A stretch of DNA of 64,000 nucleotides from Sulfurisoma sp963709555 (GCA_963709555.1 CAVPWR010000002.1:124001-188000), one strand, 5' to 3'. Positions 20,431-34,271 are shown, counted from the stretch's first letter. The notes: generated from the letters alone by a model not told the origin. Numbers and translations are program-made.

Positions 20431-23162
20431 TCAGGCCGCCTGCTTCGCCAGCCCCTGCAAGCGCTTGAGTTCCGGCAGGCAGGAGCCGCAGGAGGTGCCG
20501 CACTTGCCGCTTCTCCTGCAGCGCCGCGAGGTCGAGGCCGGCGCGGTAGTCGGCGACGATCTCGGCCTCGGACACGTCGAAGCAGTTGCAGACGACGCGG
20601 CCGCGCGCACTGCCGCCGGCCGGCGGCTCGGCCAGCGGCGCGAGCAGCCAGCGGCGCACGGGTTCGAGCGGCGCGTTGCCGGTCATCATGTCCTTGAGCC
20701 AGCCGGCGGCGGCGATTTCGCCGGCGAGGCGCACGGCGACGAGTTCGCCGTCTTCGATCAACGCGCGCTTGTGGATGTTGCGGCGGGCGTCATCGAAGCG
20801 CAGCGTCATCGCGTCGTCGAGGCCGAGCAGGCGGTCGAGTTCGGCGAGGTCTTCTGCCGGCAGCGGCTCGCCCCATGCATTGAAGACGACTACCGGATTG
20901 TCGCGGCCGGCCAGCGTCAGCGTGGCATGGGTGAAGCGGGACAGCCAGGGCTGCAGCGAACGCATGATCGCCGTGCCCATGCACGCGGCGGATCCGGCTA
21001 TCGCCGTCCCGCTAGCGCCGACTTTTTGCAGCACGGAAAGCCGCCACGGTACCGATAGCTTCTCGACCTGGATCGCCGCATGCTTGAGTTCGGGCTGCTT
21101 GGAGTACGGATCGAAGGCGGCGATGGTCAAGGCGTTGGCGCCGGCGCTGTCCATGAAGCGGCGGCCCCAGTGCATGGCCATGAATGCCTGGCCGGTGCGC
21201 AGCGTGTCGCTGGCGCGCACGCGCAGGGCGATGACGCCGCGCCGGCTCTTCGCCCGCACCAGGTCGCCGTCCTTGAGCTGGCGCCGCTCCATGTCCTTGG
21301 CGTTGAGTTCGAGCACCGGCTCGGGCTCGTGGCTGTAGAGCCGGGCGACGGTGCCGGTGCGGCTCATGCCGTGCCACTGGTCGCGCAGTCGTCCGGTGGT
21401 GAGCCGCAGCGGGTAGCGGGCGTCGATGGCCTCGGCGGTCGGCTGGTGCTTGACCGCGACGAAGCGGGCGCGGCCCGAGGGCGTGGGATAGGCGCCATCC
21501 TCGTAGAGCCGCGTCCGGCCCGATCGCGGCGCCGCTGGGGAAGGGCCATTGCTGCGGCCCCTGGTTCTCCAGCCGCGCATAGGACAGGCCGGTGATGTCG
21601 AGGTCGCGGCCGCGCGTGGTCTCGACGTGGTCGATGAAGACCTGTTCGGGCCGCACATAGGGAAACATCGCCGCGGCCTGCTGCGCCCGGCCCAGCGCGA
21701 CGCCGAGGCGGCGGGAAAAATCGGCGGCGATGTCCCAGTCGGCGCGCGCTTCGCCGGGAGACGGCGTGGCGGCGCATACCCGTGAAATCCGCCGCTCGGA
21801 ATTGGTGACCGTGCCTTCCTTCTCGCCCCAGCTCGATGCCGGCAGCAGCAGATGGGCGAACTCGGTGGTGTCGGTGTCGGCATAGGCTTCCTGCACCACG
21901 ACGAAGTCGCAGCGCGCCAAGGCCTCGCGCACTTTGTCGGCTTCGGGCAGGCTTTGCGCCGGATTGGTGCAGGCGATCCACAGCGCCTTGATTTTGCCGG
22001 CATGCACGGCATCGAACAGTTCGACGGCGGACAGGCCCGGCGCTTCGGGCACGCTGTCCACGCCCCAGAGTTCGGCGATCTCGGCGCGGTGTTCGGCGTT
22101 GGCGAGCTCGCGGTGCCCCGGCAACAGCGTCGCCATGCCGCCGGCCTCGCGCCCGCCCATGGCGTTGGGCTGGCCGGTGAGGGAAAACGGGCCGCTGCCC
22201 GGCTTGCCGATCTTGCCGGTGGCGAGATGCAGATGGATCAGCGCGGCGTTGTTGTGACTGCCATGCACCGACTGGTTTAGGCCCTGGCAGTAGAGCGAAA
22301 GCGTGGCCTTGCCGGCCGCGCCGAACCACTGCGCGGCCTTGACGATGTCCTCGGCAGGCACGCCGCAGATGTCGGCGGCCATGGCCGGCGTGTAGTCGCG
22401 CACGATGGCCTTCAGCGCCTCGAAACCCTCGGTGTGGGCGGCGATGTAGGCGTTGTCGACCAGTCCTTCCCACAGCATCACGTGCAGCATGGCGTTGTAG
22501 AGCGCGATGTCGCTGCCTGGCAGGATGGGCAGGAAGAGGTCGGCGGCCTCGGCGGTGTCGGTGCGGCGCGGATCGACGACGATGATCTTCAATTCGGGGT
22601 TGGCCTTCTTCGCATCCTCGATGCGGCGGAACAGCACGGGATGCGCCCAGGCGGTGTTGGAGCCGGCGATGAACAGGCAGTCGGTCTGCGCGATGTCGTC
22701 GTAGGCGCAGGGCGGGGCGTCGGCGCCCAGGGTCATCTTGTAGCCCGACACCGCGCTCGACATGCACAGGCGCGAATTGGTGTCGATGTTGTTGGTGCCG
22801 ATCAGGCCCTTGGCCAGTTTGTTGAAGACGTAGTAGTCCTCGGTCAGCAGCTGGCCCGAAACGTAGAAGGCGACGCTGTCGGGGCCGTGCTCGCGGATGG
22901 CGGCGGCGAAGCGTTCGGCCGCGTGGTCGAGGGCGGCGTCCCAGTTCACCCGCTCACCGTGCAGCATCGGATACAAGGCACGCGCCGCCAGCGTTTCGGG
23001 CGCGGCGGAAAGGTGCAGGGTGGCGCCCTTGGTGCATAGGCGGCCGAAGTTGGCCGGGTGGTCGGGATCGCCGCGCACGCCGGTGATGCGGCCGTCCTCG
23101 CTCTCGATGATGACGCCGCAGCCGACGCCGCAGTAACAGCAGGTGGATTTTGTTTCGGTCAT
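20431..23162 (-). CDS. nasA: Assimilatory nitrate reductase, catalytic subunit (two frameshifts)
   Basis: A molybdopterin oxidoreductase of the NasA type. The N-terminal [4Fe-4S] motif is C8-x2-C11-x3-C15 with a fourth Cys in RLCTKG; the molybdenum-ligand Cys is in SRLCMSSAVSGY. The C-terminus carries a BFD-like [2Fe-2S] domain (VVCNCFDVSEAEIV ... KCGTSCGSCLPEL), seen only after correcting frames near 21520 and 20512. Length is 3n+2, consistent with two inserted bases. It reduces nitrate to nitrite in the cytoplasm for NirBD. The start MTETKS overlaps an 8-bp inverted repeat. A dispersed-repeat copy lies in the coding region (LQKVGASGTAIAG). Confidence 0.9.
21003..21027 (-). repeat. Dispersed 25-nt repeat, copy 4
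   Basis: The minus strand reads AAAAAGTCGGCGCTAGCG then GGACGGCG, preceded by CTGC. It is inside nasA. Confidence 0.85.
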
Positions 23163-23187
23163 GGCACAGATAAGTGCAAGTGCCATG
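23160..23187 (-). promoter_or_regulatory. Inverted repeat enclosing the nasA start codon
   Basis: CATGGCAC (23160-23167) and GTGCCATG (23180-23187) are perfect 8-bp complements around a 12-base loop. On the nasA mRNA the 3' arm ends in the start ATG. It could hide the start or bind a dimeric regulator. The rest of the 298-base nasA-htpX gap also holds the imperfect hairpin CGCCGTA/TACGGCG (23213-23237), repeat copy 5 and the htpX promoter. Confidence 0.4.
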
Positions 23188-23318
23188 CCACCGCCCTTAC
23201 GTATTGTTTTGGCGCCGTATCGCCATCCGCTACGGCGAGGAGGCCTGCCCGCGAAGCGGAATCCCAGGTCTGCAAAGCTGAGCGTTTCTTGCTCGACCGC
23301 CTTGTAGCGCAGTTGCTT

Positions 23319-23338
23319 CATCAGCGCCGACTTTTTTC
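23319..23338 (-). repeat. Dispersed 25-nt repeat, copy 5 (partial)
   Basis: The minus strand reads CTGAAAAAAGTCGGCGCTG then diverges (ATGAAGC). It lies in the nasA-htpX gap. Confidence 0.6.
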
Positions 23339-23402
23339 AGCCCCATGTTGGTGCATCAATGAATGCGCCCGTCCAAATCGGTGCCGTACCCGCGCGGCGG
23401 CC

Positions 23403-23430
23403 CTTGAACCCACCGCTGGCGACATCATCT
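23403..23430 (+). promoter_or_regulatory. Heat-shock (sigma-32-like) promoter of htpX
   Basis: CTTGAAC (23403-23409) matches the -35 CTTGAAA, and ATCATCT (23424-23430) partly matches the -10 CCCATNT, with a 14-base spacer. htpX is a heat-shock gene in enterics, which supports the reading. Confidence 0.45.
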
Positions 23431-23460
23431 AAGTTACAGTTTCTGAAAGGAGAAAACGCA

Positions 23461-24337
23461 ATGAAACGCATCTTCCTCTTCCTCGTCACCAACATCGCGG
23501 TGATGGTGACGCTGTCCGTCGTCGCCAGCCTGCTGGGCATCAACCAGTACATCACGGCACAGGGCATCGACTTCGGCGCGCTGCTCGGCTTTGCCGCCGT
23601 GTTCGGCTTCGGCGGCGCCTTCATCTCGCTGGCCATCTCCAAGTGGTCGGCCAAGATGGCGGTCGGCGCGCAGGTGATCGAGGTGCCGCGCAACTCAGCC
23701 GAGTACTGGCTGGTCGACACCGTCAAGCGCCAGGCGCAGGCGGCCGGCATCGGCATGCCCGAGGTGGCGATCTACGACTCGCCCGAGGTCAATGCCTTCG
23801 CCACCGGCATGAGCCGCAACAATGCGCTGGTCGCCGTCTCCACCGGCCTGCTCGAGCGCATGACCCGCGAAGAGGCCGAGGCCGTGCTCGGCCACGAGGT
23901 CTCGCACGTCGCCAACGGCGACATGGTGACGCTGACGCTGATCCAGGGCGTGCTCAACACCTTCGTCATCTTCCTCTCGCGCGCCATCGGCTACTTCGTC
24001 GACCGCGTGGTGCTCAAGAACCAGGAAGGTCCCGGGCATCGGTTACTTCCTCACCCACATCGTGCTCGAGATCCTCTTCGGCATACTCGCCTCGATCGTG
24101 GTCATGTGGTTCTCGCGCCAGCGCGAGTTTCGCGCCGACGCCGGCGGCGCACGACTGGCCGGCCGCGGCAAGATGATCGCCGCGCTGCAGCGGCTGCAGT
24201 CGCTGCAGGAGGAATCGCACCTGCCCGAGAAGGTCGCTGCCTTCGGCATCAAGGGCGGCAAACCCGGCTGGATGGCGCTGTTCTCCACCCACCCGCCGCT
24301 GGAAGATCGCATCGAGGCGCTGCGCGCCGCCGGCTGA
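23461..24337 (+). CDS. htpX: Heat-shock membrane protease HtpX (one frameshift)
   Basis: An M48 zinc metalloprotease of the inner membrane that degrades misfolded membrane proteins. Two N-terminal helices (FLFLVTNIAVMVTLSVVASLLG; LLGFAAVFGFGGAFISLAI) precede the zinc motif LGHEVSHVANGD and the third-ligand region QREFRADAGGARL. Frames join at about 24033, where CCCGGGC should read CCCGGC (EGPGIGYF); length is 3n+1. The start follows AAAGGAG at 23446-23452. Confidence 0.92.
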
Positions 24338-24351
24338 ACACCGCGTCCATG

Positions 24352-24380
24352 AAAAAGCCCGGGATGTCCCGGGCTTTTTT
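24352..24380. terminator. Bidirectional terminator
   Basis: AAAAAGCCCGGG-ATGT-CCCGGGCTTTTTT is a strong stem with T-runs on both strands. It ends htpX on the plus strand and the convergent 24396-24806 gene on the minus strand. Confidence 0.93.
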
Positions 24381-24395
24381 CGTCTGGAGCAGGAC

Positions 24396-24806
24396 TCAAG
24401 CCGCGCTGGCGACGTCCTCGGGCTCGGGGTCGCCCTGCCACATCATGTCGTAGCCGAGCTCTCGCGACTCCGAGCACATCTTGGCCAGGGCCGAGAATTT
24501 CTCGTTGAAGGCCGTGTCGGCGTGGCTCTTCTCGTGCTCCTCGAAGGAGTTCCAGAAGGTCACGATGGCGATGTGGTCCTGCGCCGGGGTGGTGGCGCCG
24601 ATCGAGCCCTCGTCCGAAGCGAAGCCGGCGAACTTGTAGACCTGGCCGGCGATGAAGCCGCCCTTCTTGCCGCCGTAGGTGTTCTTGACGACGTTGCACA
24701 TCTCACCCAGCGCCATCTCGACCTGTTCGAGCGTGACGCCGGGCTTGAGCTTGACCTCGTTGAAAAGCATCTTGCAGCCGAAGGGAATGCTGACGGGATG
24801 GAACAT
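24396..24806 (-). CDS. Small dimeric alpha/beta-barrel-like protein, unknown role
   Basis: An intact 136-residue frame with a good ribosome site (GAGAGGAAA). The pattern MLFNEVKLKPGVTLEQVEMALGEM, then a strand IAIVTFWNSFEEHEKSH, and a late helix NEKFSALAKM resembles ferredoxin-like monooxygenase/heme-degrading (ABM) or Dabb proteins, which bind small molecules as dimers. No catalytic residues can be assigned. It is monocistronic between dbpA and the shared terminator. Confidence 0.65.
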   Translation of the reverse strand: MFHPVSIPFGCKMLFNEVKLKPGVTLEQVEMALGEMCNVVKNTYGGKKGGFIAGQVYKFAGFASDEGSIGATTPAQDHIAIVTFWNSFEEHEKSHADTAFNEKFSALAKMCSESRELGYDMMWQGDPEPEDVASAA

Positions 24807-24910
24807 GCTGGGTTTCCTCTCTTATGAATGCATTGGGTGCATTGATAGTCGGGATGCCCCGGCCGCATTTCAACCGCGAGGCGATGAGGGTCTTTGGGAC
24901 CGCCGGCGTG

Positions 24911-28783
<3,873 letters not shown>

Positions 28784-28808
28784 TGGTTTGTTTGTTTTCC
28801 TGGATGCC

Positions 28809-29912
28809 TTAGATACGCATGGGCATCACGACGTACTTGAAGCGCTCGTTGTCCGGCAGCACGAACAGGGCGCTGGAATTGGCGTCGGCCAGGCGGCACT
28901 CGACGGTCTCGTCGCTGATGTTGTTGAGGACGTCGAGCAGATAGGTGACGTTGAAGCCGACGTCGAGGGCCTCGCCCTGGTAATCGATCTCGATCTCTTC
29001 CTGCGCCTCTTCCTGCTCGGCGTTGGTGGAAAGGATCTTGAGGCTGCCGGGGCCGAGCACCAGGCGCACACCACGGAACTTCTCGTTGGTGAGAATGGCG
29101 GCTCGCTGCAGCGAATGTTGCAGCACGCCGCGGTTGAGGCGAATCGCCTTGGTGTGGTGCTGCGGAATGACGCGCTCGTAGTCGGGGAACTTGCCGTCGA
29201 TGAGCTTCGACACCAGCTCGATGTCGCCAAAACGGAACTGCGCCTGGCTTGGCGTCAGCACGATCTCCAGCGCCTCGTCATTGTCGGCCAGTTGGCGCGA
29301 CAGTTCGAGCACGGTCTTGCGCGGCAGGATAAGTTCGATGCGGGCATGCTGCTCGGTCAGTTCCTGCGAGGCATAGGCCAGGCGGTGGCCGTCGGTGGCC
29401 ACCACGCGCATTTCGTTGCCGGTGACCACCAGCAGCAGGCCGTTGAGGTAGTAGCGGATGTCCTGCTGCGCCATGGCGTACTGCACCAGCGCCAGCAGGC
29501 GCTTGAACTGCTTCTGGGTCAGCTTGAGCGTCGTCTGCTGACCATCGCCGAGGGCCATGCGCGGAAAATCCTCGGCCGGCAGTGTCTGCAGGTTGAAACG
29601 GCTCTTGCCGGCCTTGAGCTGCAGACGCTTGTCGTCAAAGGCCAGGCTCACCTCGGCCGACTCGGGCAGGGAGCGCAGGATGTCCTGCATCTTGCGCGCA
29701 CCGACGGTCAGGCCAGCCGTTTCCTTGCCGGCAGCTTCGGCCGCGGTACGAATCTGAATTTCGATGTCGGTCGCCAGCAGCGTCAGGCGGCCTCCTGCCA
29801 TTTCGATCAGTACGTTGGAAAGTATGGGGAGGGTGTGCCTCTTCTCGACAATGCCACAGACGGACTGCAGGGGAACCAGAAACTGGTCGCGCGGGCCTTT
29901 GAATAGAAGCAT
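28809..29912 (-). CDS. dnaN: DNA polymerase III sliding clamp
   Basis: The 367-residue beta clamp encircles DNA and tethers polymerase III. Three homologous domains are visible by length. It begins LLFKGPRDQFLVPLQSVCGIVEKRHTLPILSNV (split for reading as N-terminal strand plus HTLPILSNV) and ends RFKYVVMPMRI, the conserved C-terminus that forms the partner pocket. It is in the dnaA-dnaN-gyrB order, with 205 bases to dnaA. Confidence 0.98.
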   Translation of the reverse strand: MLLFKGPRDQFLVPLQSVCGIVEKRHTLPILSNVLIEMAGGRLTLLATDIEIQIRTAAEAAGKETAGLTVGARKMQDILRSLPESAEVSLAFDDKRLQLKAGKSRFNLQTLPAEDFPRMALGDGQQTTLKLTQKQFKRLLALVQYAMAQQDIRYYLNGLLLVVTGNEMRVVATDGHRLAYASQELTEQHARIELILPRKTVLELSRQLADNDEALEIVLTPSQAQFRFGDIELVSKLIDGKFPDYERVIPQHHTKAIRLNRGVLQHSLQRAAILTNEKFRGVRLVLGPGSLKILSTNAEQEEAQEEIEIDYQGEALDVGFNVTYLLDVLNNISDETVECRLADANSSALFVLPDNERFKYVVMPMRI

Positions 29913-30117
29913 TTCTTATATCTCCCTGATACTGATGATATGTAGGACAGTTGCCTGTGAGTTAATCGAAAAGTCGAATTTTATCAGAATGTTAGTTCGG
30001 TATTTGGGGTGGTGACAAGGTTGCGCCGAACTGTGGATGATTGTGGATTAAATGGCGGGCGCGGAAATATCATGAAGTTGTCCACAATCGATACAGTGAT
30101 TATCCGGAGCTTGTTCA
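29913..30117. other. Candidate origin segment with DnaA-box cluster between dnaA and dnaN
   Basis: Near-consensus DnaA boxes: TGTGGATGA (30032-30040, reverse), TGTGGATTA (30042-30050, reverse), TTGTCCACA (30078-30086) and a weak TTATCCGGA (30100-30108). Next to them, 29913-30000 is markedly AT-rich for this genome (TTATCAGAATG, GATGATATG), suiting an unwinding element. Confidence 0.6.
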
Positions 30118-31548
30118 TCAGCCTTTGATGGTCTGCAGCAGTACGTGCAGATCGTTGTTGAGGGTGTTGTCGGTGCGGCGCAGGTCGGCGACGGTGCGGC
30201 AGGCATGCATGACCGTGGTGTGGTCGCGGCCGCCGAAGGCATCGCCGATCTCGGGCAGGCTGTGCGGCGTGAGTTCGCGCCCCAGCCACATGGCGACCTG
30301 GCGCGGCCGGGCGATGGCGCGGGTACGCCGCTGCGAATACATGTCGGCGACCTTGATCTTGAAATAGTCGGCCACGGTTTTCTGGATGAGCTCCAGGGTG
30401 ATCTGGCGATTGGTGGCGCCGATGATGTCTTTCAGCGCTTCCTTGGCGACTTCGAGGGTGATGTCGCGGCCATGGAAGCGGGCGTAGGCCACGACCCGAT
30501 TCAAGGCGCCCTCAAGTTCGCGCACGTTCGAACGCAAATGTTTGGCAATGAGGAAGGCGACATCGTCGGACAGGGGGATTTGGGTGCTTTCGGCCTTCTT
30601 CTTGAGAATGGCGACGCGCATTTCCAGTTCGGGCGGCTCGATGGTTACGGTCAGGCCCCAGTCGAAGCGCGAGATGAGGCGGTCCTCGATGCCCTGAATG
30701 TCTTTCGGGAAGGTATCGCAGGTGATGACGATCTGCTTCTTGGCCTCGATCAGTGCGTTGAAGGCGAAGAAGAACTCCTCCTGCGTGCGTTCCTTGTTGC
30801 CGCCGAGGAACTGGATGTCGTCGATGATCAGCAGGTCGAGCGAGGAGTAGTAGCGCTTCAGGACATCGAAGGCTTTTTGCTGGTAGGCGCGCACGACGTC
30901 GGCGATGTAATCATGGGCGTGGATGTAACGAACAACGCGCAGCGGATTCTGCCGCCAGACTTCGTTGCCGAGGGCGTGGGCGAGGTGGGTCTTGCCGAGG
31001 CCGACGCCGCCGTAGATGAACAGCGGGTTGTAGGATGTGCCGGGATTCTGCGCGCACTGCTGGGCGGCGGCGCGGGCGAGGTCGTTGGCGCGGCCGCTGA
31101 CCAGTGCGTCGAAGGTGAATTCGGGATTGAGGCGCGAACGCTCGTAACCCGGATCCTCGCTGCGCGTGGCGGGCAGGGTGTTGGGGGGGAGGGTCAGCAA
31201 TGCGGGCCCGACTTCGGGCTCCATCAGCATATCTTCCGTGGCTTCGAAAGGAGCCGCTTCCGCCGCGCGTGGTGCGTCGTCCAGGGTCAGGCTGATATTG
31301 ACGGGCTCGGTGAAGTACTGGTGCGACAGCGCTTCGATCTGTGACAGATAGCGCTCGCGCACCCACTGCAGGATGAAACGGTTGGGAGCGAGCAGGCGCA
31401 TGCTGCGCGCCGGCCCGGCGGTCGGATCGGTGCCGGCGGCGGCCAGGCCGTCGTCCTCGAGGCGCAACGACTTGATCCAGGTGTTGAACTGCTGGGCCGG
31501 CAAATCCCGCTCGAAGCGGTTGAGACAGGCAGACCAGAATTCACTCAT
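30118..31548 (-). CDS. dnaA: Chromosomal replication initiator DnaA
   Basis: The 476-residue AAA+ initiator. Domain I (FWSACLNRFERDLPAQQFNTW) is followed by a linker, the AAA+ domain with Walker A GGVGLGKTHLAHALGN and Walker B LLIIDDIQFLGG, and domain IV with a helix-turn-helix ending FGGRDHTTVMHACRTV, the DnaA-box binding signature. It opens oriC and regulates its own gene through nearby boxes. It is divergent from rpmH. Confidence 0.98.
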   Translation of the reverse strand: MSEFWSACLNRFERDLPAQQFNTWIKSLRLEDDGLAAAGTDPTAGPARSMRLLAPNRFILQWVRERYLSQIEALSHQYFTEPVNISLTLDDAPRAAEAAPFEATEDMLMEPEVGPALLTLPPNTLPATRSEDPGYERSRLNPEFTFDALVSGRANDLARAAAQQCAQNPGTSYNPLFIYGGVGLGKTHLAHALGNEVWRQNPLRVVRYIHAHDYIADVVRAYQQKAFDVLKRYYSSLDLLIIDDIQFLGGNKERTQEEFFFAFNALIEAKKQIVITCDTFPKDIQGIEDRLISRFDWGLTVTIEPPELEMRVAILKKKAESTQIPLSDDVAFLIAKHLRSNVRELEGALNRVVAYARFHGRDITLEVAKEALKDIIGATNRQITLELIQKTVADYFKIKVADMYSQRRTRAIARPRQVAMWLGRELTPHSLPEIGDAFGGRDHTTVMHACRTVADLRRTDNTLNNDLHVLLQTIKG

Positions 31549-31742
31549 GACACGAGGATGGCAGGAAGCGACAAGGCAAAGACAGCGCCATGACAGTGAG
31601 ACGGAGGGATATTTTCAACTTGTTGATATTTAATGAGTTATTATATTTTTCGGCAGCGTGGAGCAAAACTCGGCCGCAGCGAAGCGATGGATTCTAGCGA
31701 GTTCGTGAAAAGTTATCCACAAGGGTGGCGACAATATTTATC
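31549..31742. other. dnaA-rpmH intergenic region: AT-rich tract and perfect DnaA box
   Basis: A perfect DnaA box TTATCCACA lies at 31713-31721. The stretch 31608-31653 is very AT-rich (GATATTTAATGAG, TTATTATATTTTT). It holds the dnaA promoter region and may be part of a bipartite origin with the dnaA-dnaN gap. Confidence 0.6.
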
Positions 31743-31771
31743 TTGACAATTTGAGGTGCCCGCGCTGTAAT
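31743..31771 (+). promoter_or_regulatory. Sigma-70 promoter of rpmH
   Basis: TTGACA (31743-31748), a 17-base spacer and TGTAAT (31766-31771) give a near-ideal promoter 30 bases before the rpmH start. Confidence 0.75.
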
Positions 31772-31800
31772 CGCGCGTTTTTTCGCAAAAGGTTATAACC

Positions 31801-31935
31801 ATGAAACGCACCTATCAGCCTTCGGTTGTGCGTCGCAAGCGTACCCACGGTTTTCTCGTGCGCATGCGCACCCGCGGCGGCCGTGCCGTGATCCGCGCCC
31901 GCCGTGCCAAGGGCCGTCACCGCCTCGCCGTCTGA
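31801..31935 (+). CDS. rpmH: 50S ribosomal protein L34
   Basis: The 44-residue basic protein MKRTYQPSVVRRKRTHGF ... GRHRLAV is the universal L34. It is the first gene of the rpmH-rnpA-yidD-yidC operon diverging from dnaA. Its end overlaps the likely rnpA start. Confidence 0.98.
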   Translation: MKRTYQPSVVRRKRTHGFLVRMRTRGGRAVIRARRAKGRHRLAV

Positions 31936-32329
31936 TTCGCCTCGCCCGCTCCGCGGTCTGGACGATCTCCGCCTGAGTTTCGAGAGCGGCGATCGCCTGC
32001 ACACGGCGGCCGAGTTTTCGGCTGTCTTCAGCCACCGCCGGGTTCTGCGCGGCGAGCGCTTCGATCTGCACTATCGCCCCAATGAGATCGGCGCAGCCCG
32101 TCTGGGGCTGGTGATCGCAAAGAAACTGGCCCGTCGCGCGGTGTTGCGCAACCTTCTCAAGCGCCTCGGGCGCGAGGCTTTCCGACACAGCCGTGGCGGC
32201 TTGCCTGCCTTCGATCTGGTGCTGCGTCTGGCCAAGCCCGTCGCATCCGCCGGACGCGCGACCCGCCCGATGGTGCGGATGGAGATCGACGCCTTGCTGC
32301 GGCGCTTGGGCGAGCGGACTGCATCATGA
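31904..32329 (+). CDS. rnpA: Ribonuclease P protein component
   Basis: The basic protein subunit that helps RNase P RNA mature tRNA 5' ends. The core LRLSFESGDRLHTAAEFSAVF and the RNR-type motif region LGLVIAKKLARRAVLRNLLKRLGREAF are clear. The start is uncertain: GTG at 31904 inside rpmH is the only standard codon giving the full core, but homologs usually begin nearer LRLSFE, so a nonstandard start is possible. It overlaps yidD by ATGA. Confidence 0.93.
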   Translation: MPRAVTASPSDSPRPLRGLDDLRLSFESGDRLHTAAEFSAVFSHRRVLRGERFDLHYRPNEIGAARLGLVIAKKLARRAVLRNLLKRLGREAFRHSRGGLPAFDLVLRLAKPVASAGRATRPMVRMEIDALLRRLGERTAS

Positions 32330-32559
32330 ATTTCCGGCCCGGATACTGGCTGGCCCTGCCGCTGATCGGGCTGCTGCGCATCTATCAGTATGCGATCAGT
32401 CCCATGCTCGGCCGCAGCTGCCGCTTTCACCCGAGCTGCTCGGAGTACGCGGTCGAGGCGCTCGAGCGCCACGGACCGTTCAAGGGCCTGTGGCTGGCCA
32501 TCCGGCGCGTCGGTCGTTGCCACCCGTGGCATCCGGGCGGGTATGATCCGGTTCCCTAA
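32326..32559 (+). CDS. yidD: Membrane protein insertion efficiency factor
   Basis: The 77-residue product has one amphipathic helix (ALPLIGLLRIYQYAIS) and the family motif CRFHPSCSEYAVEAL plus GRCHPWHPGG. It assists YidC at the inner membrane. Its ATG overlaps the rnpA stop. Confidence 0.96.
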   Translation: MNFRPGYWLALPLIGLLRIYQYAISPMLGRSCRFHPSCSEYAVEALERHGPFKGLWLAIRRVGRCHPWHPGGYDPVP

Positions 32560-32587
32560 ACGTTAGACCTTCCTCGCGACTCCTGTC

Positions 32588-34271
32588 ATGGACAATCAAC
32601 GCCTGATCCTGCTCCTCGTTTTCAGCTTTTCCCTGATCATGCTTTGGGATGCCTGGGTCAAGCAGGGCCATCCGCCGGCGCCGGGCACCACCGCATCGGC
32701 TCCTGCTGCTCCGGCTGCCGGAGAAGTGCCGGCAGCCCCGACTTCCGGAGTGCCCGTGGCGGCCGCGAAGGGCGCCGCCGCAGCAGTGCCGGCCACCCCG
32801 GCCAACGCGTCTGCCGCGCGGGCCTCGATCAAGACCGATCTTTACAGCGTCGATGTCTCGGCGCTGGGTGGCGACATCGTTCGCCTCGAGCTGCTCAAGC
32901 ACCGCGCCACCGAAAACACCAAGAACAATTTCGTGCTGTTCGACGACAAGCATGCCTATGCCGCACAGAGCGGGCTGATCGGGGCGAACCTGCCCAATCA
33001 TCGCTCCAGCTGGACCCTGCCGGCGGCCGGCCTCGAGCTGAAGGACGGCCAGGACGAACTGCGCGTGCGCCTCGAAGCCGCGGGCGGCGATGGCATCAAG
33101 GTCGCCAAGACCTATGTTTTCCGTCGCGGCAGCTACCTGATCGGCGTCGAGCACGAAGTTGCCAACGGCGGTGCGGCGGCGGTCACGCCCAATGTCTACT
33201 TCCAGCTGTCGCGCGACGGCAAGGCGCCCGGAGGGCGGCAACGCCATGATGATGACCTTCACCGGCCCGGCCTTCTACACCGAGGCGGAAAAGTACCAGA
33301 AGCTCGATTTTGCCGACATCGCCAAGGGCAAGGCCAAGCATGCCGTCCAGGCCGACAACGGCTGGGTGGGCATGGTGCAGCATTACTTCGTCTCGGCCTG
33401 GCTGCCGGGCGCGAAGGCGCCGCGCGAGTTCTTCATCCGCAAGCTCGGCGACGATCTCTTCGCCGCCGGCGTCATCGTGCCGATGGCGGCCATCGCCCCG
33501 GGCGCCTCGGCCAAGCTGGAAACCGTGCTCTACGCCGGCCCGCAGGAACAGGACAAACTGGCCAAAATCGCCCCGGGCCTCGACCTCGTGGTCGACTATG
33601 GCTGGCTGACGGTGATCGCCGCGCCGCTGTTCTGGGTGCTCGAAGCCATCTACAAGTTCGTTGGCAACTGGGGCTGGGCCATCATCGGCCTGACGGTGCT
33701 GCTCAAGCTGATCTTCTTCCCGCTCTCCGCCGCCAGCTACAAGTCCATGGCCAAGATGCGCGTGCTGACGCCCAAGCTGGTCAAGCTCAAGGAGACCTAC
33801 GCCGACGATCGTCAGCGCATGAACCAGGAGATGATGGAGCTGTACAAGAAGGAGAAGGTGAATCCGCTCGGCGGCTGTCTGCCGATCCTGGTGCAGATTC
33901 CCGTCTTCATCGCGCTCTACTGGGTGCTGCTGGGCACCGTCGAGATGCGCGGCGCGCCCTGGATTCTCTGGATTACCGATTTGTCTGCGGCTGATTCGTT
34001 ATTCGGAACGTTACCCCTGATCAACATTACGGTTGGTCCGTTGCCACTACTTATGGGTGCGACGATGTTCATCCAGACCAAGCTCAACCCGACGCCGCCG
34101 GACCCGCTGCAGGCCAAGATCATGCTCTGGATGCCGATTGTCTTTACCTTTATGTTCCTGGCTTTCCCGTCGGGTCTGGTGCTCTACTGGACGGTCAACA
34201 ACGTGCTGTCGATCGCCCAGCAGTGGCAGGTCAACCGCATGATTGAAAGTGCCGGCCTCAAGGCACACTGA
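32588..34271 (+). CDS. yidC: Membrane protein insertase YidC (one frameshift)
   Basis: Gram-negative YidC: an N-terminal anchor (LILLLVFSFSLIMLWDAW), a large periplasmic domain, then five core helices with GWAIIGLTVLLKLIFFPLS, the hydrophilic-groove region, and GGCLPILVQIPVFIALYWVL. Frames join near 33232, where GCGCCCGGAG should read GCGCCGGAG; length is 3n+1. Since the gene is essential, the shift is very likely a sequence error. It follows yidD by 28 bases. Confidence 0.95.

Noticed and set aside
21711..21736. GGGAAAAATCGGCGGCGATG in nasA as a repeat copy
   Set aside because: The core GTCGGCGCTGG is not present; explained by ordinary coding sequence.
23160..23345. ANTAR hairpins or sigma-54 promoter for nasA
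   Set aside because: No pair of A1/G4 hexaloops and no GG-N10-GC element with correct spacing on the minus strand.
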